A stretch of 28,179 nucleotides of DNA from the NCBI RefSeq assembly GCF_000003815.2, contig NC_049984.1, forward strand, positions 17,319,661 to 17,347,839, read 5' to 3'. The first letter of the stretch is position 1. Each line of letters begins with the position of its first letter. Origin of the DNA: Branchiostoma floridae. Taxonomy: Eukaryota > Chordata > Leptocardii > Amphioxiformes > Branchiostomatidae. The position numbers and the translations under genes are program-made. The notes under the pieces are model-generated. The model was not told the DNA's origin, made no database searches, and saw only the letters and a list, made by a program, of their open reading frames with translations. Shown piece by piece: positions 19,473-28,179 of the stretch.

Positions 19473-19867
19473 CTCCCGCTATAGATGCTACGATAGCCTT
19501 ACCCAACTGTAACTTTACCCGCAGTGTATCTTACAAAGTTACACTGACAGTGATATGTTCAGTTCAGACAACTGTTGCTTTGTGTGGCAGTACATGCTAA
19601 AAATGGAAATGTCTCCAAAAGTCCGCACTTCTTCAAATCATATCTGTTTTTGAGATATCTGAAGTCTTGCTGTAGATGCTACGATAGCCTTACCCAACTG
19701 TAACTTTACACGCAGTGTATCGTACTAAGTTACACGGACAGTGATACCTTCAGTTTAGACAACTGTTGCTTTGTGTGGCTGTACATGCTAAAAATGGAAA
19801 TGTCTACAAAAGTCTGCACATCTTCGAATCATATCTATGATTTTTAAATATCTGAAGTATTTTAGGT
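19473..19867. repeat. Tandem duplication, period 191 bp, entering a gap
   Basis: TAGATGCTACGATAGCCTTA begins at 19482 and 19673, and about 190 bases after each are closely similar (GACAACTGTTGCTTTGTGTG, ACATGCTAAAAATGGAAATG). The second copy ends at the N gap at 19868, so the true copy number is probably higher. Confidence 0.85.
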
Positions 19868-20317
19868 NNNNNNNNNNNNNNNNNNNNNNNNNNNNNNNNN
19901 NNNNNNNNNNNNNNNNNNNNNNNNNNNNNNNNNNNNNNNNNNNNNNNNNNNNNNNNNNNNNNNNNNNTAAAGGCAGATAAAATATTACATTTCGTATGTT
20001 ACAGTTCCCCAGTTGTTTTGCTGTAGAGTAGACATTTGTATGTCATGTAACTGTGAGGGGTGGGCATCTTTTAAGTAGGTTAAACGTATACAGAAGTAGA
20101 GTAATGCTATTGTTTGGGGACAAAAGGGGAGAAACAACATACTCCAGACTAGTGTTTGAAACAAAGTTTGTATGTTGCTTCCTGAACGTAAAAAACGATA
20201 CTCTGAGAAAAGTATGTGCATACGTAATCCCATACGCCGCTGGAGTATCTCCTACCCGTCCACACAATACGCCCAACACCCCTCATGAAAAGCCCCAATA
20301 TTTGTCTAGCTTTTCAG

Positions 20318-20551
20318 CCACCCAAACATAAACTTTGCTCGCGAGACAAAAGAAACACCACTTGCGCCATTGGGAAGCAGGCCCGTGACCCCAGTACCAC
20401 GGAACAGAGCCGGCGCAAGGGCCTCGCATCGCGCGCGGAGACCGACAAGTACCCGAGACACCAATTAAATCAACTTACCCCACTGGAGAACTATCGCACC
20501 GTGGCGAGCCGTTTTCACTGGCATACACCCCTGGTAGAGCACCCACGCTAG
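20318..20551 (+). CDS. Candidate terminal exon, unknown protein
   Basis: A possible acceptor, TCTAGCTTTTCAG, ends at 20317. It is followed in frame by 77 codons and a TAG. The stretch is markedly GC-richer than its surroundings, and many codons end in C or G, as expected of coding sequence. The peptide is basic and has no hydrophobic segment; it ends TPLENYRTVASRFHW and then HTPLVEHPR. I do not recognise the family. An ATG at 20285 is in frame upstream, so a short single-exon frame of 88 codons is also possible, but its first codons are AT-rich. No AATAAA follows closely. It could equally be a fragment of a mobile element. Confidence 0.35.
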   Translation, partial: PPKHKLCSRDKRNTTCAIGKQARDPSTTEQSRRKGLASRAETDKYPRHQLNQLTPLENYRTVASRFHWHTPLVEHPR

Positions 20552-21263
20552 TAAAAGCACCAGGTCCCATATCTTGAATATCTAACATATAGAAGCTTTT
20601 AGCGAAACCTTAGCCTTTCAAATGAGAGCCTGTAGCCTTTTGCCTGGATATGCAGTATTGACAGGCACGAGGAACAAAGATACCGTACGTAACATCGTAG
20701 GCAAAGCACCGCCGAGGAGGTGGGCAAGAAAAAGGCCTTTTTGATGAGCCTTCGAAGTGGACTTTGTGAGTTAGGATAGTGTACACAACAAACTGTTGAG
20801 TCGATTGAGCGGTGCTTGATGGTGGTTTGTGCAAACACGGGAATTTACTCAAGTCCTACCGAGTGTACACTGCATTCTGGGGCTGGGCAGTTACCAGCGA
20901 GGGGGCAGCTATGCCGTGCGGAATTTCTGCCAAACTGACCACCGTCAAAACTCGTGGATCTGGGCACCGAGAACACTTGCAAGGAATTTCGTATTAGCAC
21001 TTGACTCTTGACAAAGCAACTTGTTTTGCCTGACATCTTTAGCTACCAATTTCTCTCCATGGTTTAATAGCTTAAAATACAGCCTTGACTTAGTTAAGAG
21101 GACACTAACATTTGGTCAATGTAAGTATAAATTAGTACAGGTACTTATTACAATGACAAGAAAAATACCAACAAGATTGTTACGAAGAATATATATAATT
21201 GAACAAATCAACCAGTGTAAAATCATGAATTCAAGGTCAAAACAGCCATTAAAACATTGTTAC

Positions 21264-21285
21264 CTGTTGTTCTTTTAACAAAGTT
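21264..21285 (-). CDS. Candidate 22-nt microexon
   Basis: On the minus strand a strong pyrimidine tract and acceptor (TATTTCTTCTATTTCAG) precede AACTTTGTTAAAAGAACAAC AG, which is followed by a GTAACA donor. Read in the phase left by the exon at 21376-21450, it encodes NFVKRTT plus one base. It is supported only by splice signals and frame compatibility. Confidence 0.25.
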
Positions 21286-21375
21286 CTGAAATAGAAGAAA
21301 TACAAAATGTACTTCTAGATATTAGACAAAACTTAACTATAGCTTGTAAGTTGAATCAATATGATAAATACTTAC

Positions 21376-21450
21376 AATCAAAAAAACAAAGTAGGCCATA
21401 CCATACACCTCTTTGGCAGATGCAAGGTATGGTTTCCATTCCAGGTTCTT
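21376..21450 (-). CDS. Candidate exon with hydrophobic C-terminal part
   Basis: On the minus strand, 25 codons read KNLEWKPYLASAKEVYGMAY and then FVFLI, ending at an exact GTAAGT donor (21375-21370). An in-frame TAG stands immediately before the first codon and could serve as the acceptor AG, but the tract upstream of it is purine-rich and weak. Alternatively, translation starts at the internal ATG (GGTATGGCC). The final residues look like the start of a membrane segment. The family is not recognised. The good donor and codon pattern are the support; the poor acceptor is the main objection. Confidence 0.3.
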
Positions 21451-21696
21451 CTACCAACCCCCACACAAATACTTGCACACTGAATTGTATGCAAATCAGC
21501 GTACAAATGTGAACCGGAAATACAACCCAGGCCAAGGGCACCAAAAGGACACCAAAGGTACAGAACTAGGGTCATAGCTCTGCACCAATCAAAACTTTAG
21601 TACATCAACGCAATTATGAGTGACGCTGGTTATTGGTTGTCCGGTAATTTGCATAACGGAATTTTCATGCATATTTTCCGTTTTTCTTGAGGCTTA

Positions 21697-22094
21697 TAGC
21701 CTGGATTCCATACCCCAACCTCAAGATATATCTTTCGTGTTGGGGTCTGGCAACATGGCTGTAGAAAGGTTCTCGAAGGCCCGTTGATCAGTGGGAGGAG
21801 AACCTAGGATTGATGACCACTCTCACCACAGGTAGCCAGCTACAACACACCACAGTTGGTCAGCAGCCTATCACAGTAGCGAATCAGCTACGTTATGGAT
21901 TCAAAAAGTACAGTTGGGGGTCTTTAACCAATCATGGCAGGGGTGTAATTACCTCCTGCTGATCCTGTGTTGTTCTATTGGTGGGGTTTTTTGCCCACTA
22001 TAAGGTGCAAAATTGAGAAGAGTTCCTATCCCATCCGCCCAGACCCCTGCACGATAGATACTTGAGATCGGGCTGGGGTTTGGTAACCAGGCTA
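21697..22094. mobile_element. MITE, 398 bp, perfect 9-bp target duplication
   Basis: The ends are inverted: TAGCCTGGATTCCATACCCC on the left and, in reverse complement, TAGCCTGGTTACCAAACCCC on the right. The similarity extends about 55 bp, to GGGGTCTGG. TGAGGCTTA flanks both sides exactly (21688-21696 and 22095-22103). A 9-bp duplication is typical of Mutator-like elements, so that superfamily is the best guess. It is non-coding. Confidence 0.8.
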
Positions 22095-22103
22095 TGAGGC
22101 TTA

Positions 22104-22939
22104 TGAAGACCAGATGGTAGACCAATAATAATAGACTGGACTCCACAAAAGTTTATCATTATGGAAAAAAAATCAATAACAACAATCTAATTTCAAAATA
22201 AAAACTTTGTTGGCTTTGAATAAGACTTTGTGAACTTAAGTATTTGGAACCAAGGAGGTTCTATCAGAGATAATAAAATGTGCTATATTCTCTCTCTGTT
22301 CACAAAAACAATGAATTGAACAACAGAATTTTAGCAACAAGTTGTTAATATAAAAAGTCATATCCCCAAAAGGAATATTTGTACTTGGATTCAAATTTAG
22401 TATTTTGCTCCAAACAACAAAGAAATTCTGACAAATTTTCCAGCTGGATTCATACAGTTTCATTATTGAGGTCCTATAACATCAACAAAGACATCTAGAA
22501 TTCCCCATGTTATGGTGCTCCAACAGACTCCTGCCATTGTGTAAATAAACATGTCTTTTCTAGTTGATTATGATATATGTAGGTTGCAGGTGCAGGGCAG
22601 AGTGTGCCCTCAAGCCTTTTACGAACAATTATCTCTCTTTGACATTGTTTAATAAGGAGCCTCTACAACATTCCATCAATACACATAGTACATACTCATA
22701 TACCTACATCTATATAACGTACATATAAACATTGTGCAACAAAACGGACAAAAAATAATACAGAACAAAATCAGAGCTGAAAATTAACTGTTTGTGCTAG
22801 ATCTACAATAGAGTGGAATACACAGACAATACAAGGTGCTGAAATGTATTTTACTTATCATATAAAAAGTTTGTAAGCATATTCATTACAGCAATTTCCA
22901 TCCCATAATGTGTTCATGTGATAGTTTACAAAAAGTATA
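22104..22939. other. AT-rich stretch, no gene recognised
   Basis: No coding frame with a family pattern is seen (the 75-codon minus frame at 22236-22463 has none), and no repeat is evident. Confidence 0.5.
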
Positions 22940-23793
22940 CAGTCAAACCTGCCCGAGCGACCACCTCTTCTCAGCGACCACCTGGCCATTTCGACCGCTT
23001 TTTCTCGGTCCCGATTTTTTTTCCTATTGACGTAAGCATTAAGCGACCTTTTCTCAATGACCACCTGGCCAACGCGACCGCGACCGGCCCAAATTGGGCC
23101 CCTTAACGACCGCATCATTTTCAAAATTGAGGTTTTCATCGATTTTTGATGATAACTAGCGCGATTTTGTGCCGAAATCGACCAGTTTGCGTCGGATTTT
23201 GACTGCCATTACGATGTTATGTTTAGAATAAAGATTGCGGCGGTCAATGGGTGGGTCAATGGGTGGGTCAATGGGGCAGTCTACTGTAATATGGGAGGAA
23301 ATTTCTAAGAAAGATCTGTGTAGCTCATACCTTTTAAAGAAAGATCTGTGTGAGTGCTTTTGTCAAACTGTACTGTACATTCACCCTTGGGTAAGTACGC
23401 TATTGGGACGTACCGGGCATAGAATTCGAAAGGTGCACCGTAGTTATTTCAGATACGGCGATCAAGAACACAGCGACGCATAAAGGCTTGTATGGTAACT
23501 GACAGCATCAAAGTTCCCTTACTGTCTAAAACGTTAGTGTACAAATATTATACTGTATCGTATAAAAGCTGGGGTTAAATTTACAATTTGCAGTGTGCGT
23601 GTTGTATTTGACATTAAATACCTCGCTTCTTTGCGTGCGTGCAGTGTGCTTGCTATTTGCCATTAAACACAACGGAAACCGTTATACTTTGCATAGGACA
23701 TGCTTTGAGTCGATACTCTTCTCAGCGACCACCTGTCCAAATCGACCGTTTTTGTCCGGTCCCCCGGGTGGTCGTCTTGGGCAGGTTTGACTG
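22940..23793. mobile_element. 854-bp element with CAGTCAAACCTGCCC inverted ends
   Basis: The left end reads CAGTCAAACCTGCCCGAGCG and the right end, in reverse complement, CAGTCAAACCTGCCCAAGAC. TATA flanks both ends (22936-22939 and 23794-23797). In addition, CTCTTCTCAGCGACCACCTG and the following CGACCG.TTTT.(T/G)C.CGGTCCC occur in direct orientation near both ends (about 22966 and 23718). The interior holds a 12-bp tandem repeat (GTCAATGGGTGG, three units, 23243-23278) and a 51-bp duplication (GCAGTGTGC, 23590 and 23641). No transposase is recognisable. The one-ended relative lies at 8811-8960. Confidence 0.75.
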
Positions 23794-23797
23794 TATA

Positions 23798-24890
23798 TCA
23801 CAAATACTAACTTACCTTCATCCAAAGACATTCAAATCTTTGAATATTATCTCCCAATAAACTTAAACATGTGTCTTTGTATCTATAGCATGTCAAATTT
23901 GTCAATGTTTAACACATCAAACAATCTACCTAAAAATATTGCATATTGATGCAAATTCACTACTATTTTGTATATATTCAAGGCTATATTATACTTGTAT
24001 GTGTGCCCCTGTCCCCACATCTTCAATTTTTTTATGAAGAAAAAAGGAGATCAAAAAACCAAAAACTTGACCAAAAAATAAATGCTAACATCTACCAGCA
24101 TGTGAAATCCTAGGAGCTAGCACCCTATAATTCTCCAGAGAGAGAGAAACCACCTTTACAGGAAACCCTCTCATATCTAGTGTTACCATCATCAAGGTAA
24201 CAAAGGGAAGACTGGAATGTGAGCAGGGCTGATTATAGTCTGCCACTTTTTGTGTAAGGCTTCACAACAAGTCTCTCCCCAGAGATTATACCACATATGT
24301 CACATTCCTGAAGGGAAGCCTCACTGGTGCAATAAAACACAAAAACCTTCAAGAAAACATGCTGTCAAAATATGCTCCCTTCTGGGGTTGATTGACACCA
24401 AAGAAACATCAAAAAGAGATTCAAATCAGGAGCAGAAAATAATCATTACTCTTGTGCTATACATAATTGATAAGTTATAAACAGGGGGAGATCCTCTAGG
24501 AATAAAGTGATTTTCTTACCAGATATATTTGCAAGTACTTATCTGTATCCTACTACATAAACAAAAGGTTTACAGTTGTACAAATACTTCTTGTTTTGAG
24601 TGAGTTTCAAACAAAACAAAGATGAGGGTAGGCTCTAAATTAAGCTGAGCAAAAATAACACAAAATATCCCCAATAAAGATTACTAGCATTTGGTATCTC
24701 AAAATAAAACATTTGAGAAAACTTCGACGAGATGTGAGGGAATCTATCATGATAAATCTTCAAGACTTACTCCTGGTGTTTTCAAGATTTTACCCAAAAA
24801 GCAGTAGGAATGTTCAGTGATACAGTGGACCAATTTTATCAGGTAATTGTGTGAATCGTAATTTACTTTTGTACCATGTCTAAAGGAATC
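23798..24890. other. AT-rich stretch, no gene recognised
   Basis: No exon, repeat or RNA gene could be supported. The 76-codon frame at 24250-24480 has no family pattern. It may be intronic to a minus-strand gene whose 5' end lies near 26434-26900. Confidence 0.4.
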
Positions 24891-26433
24891 TTCCCAAGCC
24901 GAAGCCGCTCCTATTCATTTCAATTGTCTCCCTATCCATAATGACAATAGCCAATTGTCAGTGTGTTGCGAATCGCTGAATTTCCTATTGTTTTTGGCCT
25001 CCCCCTGTGTTGTCCTCAAATCGCATTCAAGACAGCGTGATTTCGATTACACATCCATTTGTGAAACAGACACAAGAAAAATCTACACGGGGCGTCCGGA
25101 AGAAACCCACAAAACTGACGAAAATCGTCGACAAACTTTTTCTATCCTTCCGTGGCTCGAAGTATTTGATAAACACTACAGTTGTAAATTCTCTGTTTAT
25201 ATCGACGTTTGGTTGAAAGAAGTCGCTGGAAAAAAGGCGTGCTAGTCGGCTTACTAAACGGCAAATAACTCATCAAAATAAGCGGGTTTGTGTTGGAAAA
25301 GTATACCACGGGCTTGTATCTATTTCAAAGGCCCTTGAAGCCGCGTTGGGAGAACCCTTGAGGTAGTTTTACGCGGATGCGCTCGGATAGCGCTACACAA
25401 ACGCCGGGAAAGACAAGTGGTCTACACTCCGACAGCTACACACCACTGAGCACCGAAAAATAAACGTTCCAGACGGAAGACAAATACTTCACTTCTTTAC
25501 AACACCTTTCCTTTATCTAAACTTCTCAAAGTATCGCCTTTCCAACAAAAATATATTTCTGAGGAAGAAAGGTCATAAGAGATTCTGGCCTTGGTGTGAA
25601 ACGTTTCCCGCTAATTCTGCAGTAGAAAAATATCCCAGGAAATCATTAAATAAACTACTTAATCGAGAATATAAACAAAGTGACTCAGAGCCGATCCTGA
25701 CAGTTTTTGAGGTTCCGGAAAACGCGGAGTAAGAGGAGAGTCCCATCGCGCGAGCCGGGGTTGACAGACGGGCGAATGGTTCACTGGTCGCCGTAAAATA
25801 AACTTTCCATGCACGGGACGATATGAAAGGGACTCGGCAAGCTGATACCCGTAAACAACCGACTGAGAGCCGGTACAGACCCATGTGCTTCAGGAGATAC
25901 GGAAAATTTTCATAGGAGGATTTAGATCCAAGGAAAACAACAACGTCTGGCTGTGATAATGCAAGAAGGCACAACGGAAACTACAAAGATGGCAGCGGCC
26001 CAGTCGGGGTCCGAGTTTGGAGTTCGAATCCCCAACACACATCGCTGCACAGACGAACCGTCTGTTTCAAAAACACGGGACATTCCCGCGAACTACCCCA
26101 CCTAAACCTACAACAATCCCCTGTTTCATACCCAAAATAGGACAAGAGACATCAATAATAATAAAACTAACAGAAGCAACAAGTTGATCAGCAAACTTTT
26201 GCTGTTTTCCGCTCGAAAAGTGGCGAATTTTTCGCCCGAAATCGGGAGAGGTCAGGCAAGCGGACGTTCTCGTCCAGCCACCCTCCCCCCAAAACTGCGG
26301 GAATCGAACCCAAGATCTCGACTTTCCAGTCGGATGTGGGTACCCCAATACGACAGGAGAAAATCCAAACTGTACATAAACAGGCTAGTGGCGATGGGGG
26401 CTTAGTGAAGAGGATTTAGTGAACAGTATTTAC
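24891..26433. other. CpG-richer zone, no gene established
   Basis: The base composition shifts from AT-rich to CpG-containing near 24900. An inverted pair TGACAAT-AGCC-AATTGTCA lies at about 24941-24959. At 25989 an ATG in the context AAAGATGGCAGCGGCC opens 38 codons (MAAAQSGSEFGVRIP...) on the plus strand; the same bases resemble a YY1 site. A B-box-like GGAGTTCGAATCCCC lies just downstream. The 133-codon minus frame at 25573-25974 has no domain. I see a regulatory or 5' region but cannot assign a gene. Confidence 0.35.
26285..26350 (-). mobile_element. tRNA-like fragment
   Basis: On the minus strand it reads CATCCGACTGGAAAGTCGAG followed by CTTGGGTTCGATTCCCGCAG, a near-perfect B box after a stem-loop. 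The A-box side and acceptor stem do not close, so it is probably a SINE-head relic and not a tRNA gene. Confidence 0.4.
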
Positions 26434-26850
26434 CTGAGAAGAAGACGAGAAACTTGAAACGACCCGTGCCCGGCTGGAGTCAACTTGGTGGGGTGGATTC
26501 GATCTGCAGGACACCGCCGCCTAAACTCGTGAAAATACTCCTCAAATCGGCGAATACTTCCTCCAAACGACCCAAGGATGCAACACTATCTTCTCTACGA
26601 CTTGTCAGAGTCGGAATTGCAGCAGAATTCCTGGTAGAAGCCCGTTTAGAGGCAGGTTTTTCGGAGCCCGTAAGCTCCCTTTGCTGTTCAGCTGGTCCTC
26701 AGGACTCACAGATCCCTAGCCCCGCTCAGAGCGATGACAGATCGGCGCGTAGGAAATTCATCCGCGCGCTCCCAAACTTTCTAAACTCCTATTTTAATCC
26801 TCCCAAAGAACCCTCTAACGTTTAAAAATCATCTCAAACACATTTAAGGA
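26434..26850 (-). other. Candidate 5' UTR/first exon of an unidentified minus-strand gene
   Basis: The minus strand has a good donor, CTTCTTCTCAG|GTAAATAC, at 26434/26433. Upstream is a CpG-rich region with no long ATG-initiated frame in that direction; two minus frames are open in part but lack ATG. A 123-codon frame on the plus strand (26454-26825) overlaps it and shows no domain. An E2F-like site lies just upstream at 26916-26925. The pattern fits a mostly untranslated first exon. The gene is unknown. Confidence 0.3.
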
Positions 26851-26915
26851 AAAAATATCCTTCGGAGGAAATGATATGTTTAAAAATTTTCGGAATTTAA
26901 AGATTTCGCAAAGAG

Positions 26916-26925
26916 TTTGGCGGGA
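26916..26925. promoter_or_regulatory. E2F-like site TTTGGCGGGA
   Basis: A perfect match to the classical E2F consensus, in a CpG-richer region just upstream of the candidate minus-strand first exon. It would fit a proximal promoter position. Confidence 0.35.
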
Positions 26926-27574
26926 CTATTTTGTGAGTGAAAGTGCGTGATCAGGCAGAGTGGAGCAGGCCATGTGCATGAAGCGACTTGCTGCACAGCC
27001 GATTACATTTTCGGTCCGATGAACACACTCAAACTAAACGATTCTTTCACCCAGGCTGCACTGAAAACGTAGTTAAGACCTCGGTCAACGCGAACTATAA
27101 CAAAAGTGCAATTTTATAGCTCCAAAAAGGGCAGAAAGCGAGGCAATATGGTCGCAGACGTTTGCGATTGAAATTCAAGAAAGGGTCGAAGAAGGAGCGA
27201 ACTCCCGCTGCGAGAATTTCCTTCTGACTCTCAGCTGATGCCCTGTCATATTCATGAGACTTTCTTCCAGATTATGGCTGAAAAATCCACAGGATTATTC
27301 AAACTTCCGAAAACGATTGCTGGGGTTTTGAAACTTGTTGTTTCTTCGTGCAAAATTTGGGTTGTGTTGGTATGAGTCTTTTGGGAGCGGCCCAGCAGAA
27401 TTCCAATGGAGGACGCGGTGTCGAATTTCTGATTCTAATTTGAACCCGAACTCCGCTCATTTATTTTTAATTACGGGGCGATTTGTCGGAGCTGAGTTGT
27501 TTTGGTTTTAGCGCCACCTGGATGACATCACAGTTGGCTGTATGTAACCCCTGAAGAAAATGGGCCAACTATGT
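26926..27574. other. No gene recognised; promoter-flanking sequence
   Basis: No coding pattern is seen. A CTCF-like core lies at 27511-27521 before the N gap at 27575. Confidence 0.4.
27511..27521 (-). promoter_or_regulatory. CTCF-like core CCAGGTGGCGC
   Basis: The minus strand contains AGGTGGCGC, the core recognised by CTCF in insects and vertebrates, between the promoter-like zone and the satellite. The flanking bases fit less well. Confidence 0.3.
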
Positions 27575-27674
27575 NNNNNNNNNNNNNNNNNNNNNNNNNN
27601 NNNNNNNNNNNNNNNNNNNNNNNNNNNNNNNNNNNNNNNNNNNNNNNNNNNNNNNNNNNNNNNNNNNNNNNNNN

Positions 27675-28179
27675 CGAAATTTCAAACAAAATGTGCGTTA
27701 CTTTCAACACTTGAGTACCATAGGAAAACCCGTGGGCAAAAGGTAAAAAGTGATTTGAGTACCCAAAATTACTTTGTAACTTTTCTACATACGAATGAAG
27801 GCTCACCTGGGGGATAACCGCTAACCGCTAAGCGAACCCTTCGGTAACCGCAAAAAAGCGACCCCTTACGATCGGACTTCCGAAATTTCAAACAAAATGT
27901 GCGTTACTTTCAACACTTGAATATCATAGTAAAACCCGTGGGCAAAAGGTAAAAAGTGATTTGAGTACCCCAAATTACTTTGTAACTTTTCTACATACGA
28001 ATGACGGCTCACCTGGCGGATAACCGCTAACCGCTAAGCGAACCCTTCGGTAACCGCAAAAAAGCGACCCCTTACGATCGGGCTTCCGAAATTTCAGACA
28101 AAAAGTGCGTTACTTACAACACTTGAGTATCATAGTATAACCCGGGGGCAAAAGGTAAAAAGTGATTTGAGTACCCCAA
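27675..28179. repeat. 206-bp satellite, at least 2.4 copies
   Basis: CGAAATTTCA starts at 27675, 27881 and 28087, exactly 206 bases apart. The copies are almost identical. The array begins at the N gap (27575-27674) and runs off the window. Each unit contains GATAACCGCTAACCGCTAAG and, shortly after, TTCGGTAACCGC. The gap is probably a collapse of the same satellite. Confidence 0.92.

Noticed and set aside
22858-23139. Open frames at the left end of the 854-bp element
   Set aside because: They translate terminal and subterminal repeats; similar frames appear at 8752-8976 in the related copy.
25573-25974. 133-codon minus-strand open frame
   Set aside because: No recognisable domain, no splice or start context; probably chance in a GC-richer zone.
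26067-26348. 93-codon minus-strand open frame
   Set aside because: Its N-terminal SRSWVRFP-like segment is the translated B box of a tRNA-like fragment.
26454-26825. 123-codon plus-strand open frame as a gene
   Set aside because: No domain is seen, the antisense strand is equally open in parts, and the region looks like an untranslated first exon or promoter in CpG-rich DNA.

Overview
This is a stretch of animal (eukaryotic) nuclear genome, gene-poor and dense in repeats. It has spliced exons with GT..AG introns, tRNA-derived SINEs, foldback MITEs, non-LTR retrotransposon tails, satellites and five assembly gaps of exactly 100 N (2332-2431, 2701-2800, 18321-18420, 19868-19967, 27575-27674). 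No bacterial operon, CRISPR array or phage is present. The exon content and the mix of many small non-autonomous elements suggest a marine invertebrate deuterostome. A cephalochordate (amphioxus) is my best guess, made from general resemblance and not from any search.

Two protein-coding loci are well supported. At the left edge, on the minus strand, are two consecutive exons of NDUFB9 (mitochondrial complex I accessory subunit, LYR family) at 817-959 and 193-254, with matching splice phases. Its first exon was not found, and its last exons lie off the left end. At 15974-16126, on the plus strand, is a first coding exon with a signal peptide and the start of a CAP (CRISP/SCP) domain, ending at a clean splice donor. 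Its downstream exons were not found. Weaker candidates are a GC-rich terminal exon at 20318-20551 (+), a possible exon pair at 21264-21450 (-), and a CpG-richer promoter-like zone at about 24900-27540 that probably holds the 5' end of a gene.

The rest is mostly mobile DNA, listed left to right. A hAT-like element (1034-1837) and a foldback MITE (1892-2088) lie upstream of NDUFB9 exon 2. Retrotransposon 3' ends and a SINE follow at 5136-6390. A TIR element with an internal duplication lies at 8215-8589. SINEs and a truncated CAGTCAAACC-type element lie at 8811-9775. A compound tandem array occupies 10142-11292, and minisatellites and tRNA-SINE composites occupy 12061-14043. A foldback MITE with a 7-bp target duplication is at 17591-17900. 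Duplications abut the gaps at 18321 and 19868. A MITE with a perfect 9-bp target duplication is at 21697-22094, and an 854-bp element with TATA flanks is at 22940-23793. A 206-bp satellite runs off the right edge.

I found no convincing new multi-gene system. The observations most worth following are the structures of several mobile elements: paired direct and inverted termini, a permuted module order in a SINE composite, and recurrent CAGTTG...CAACTG inverted repeats in the compound array.
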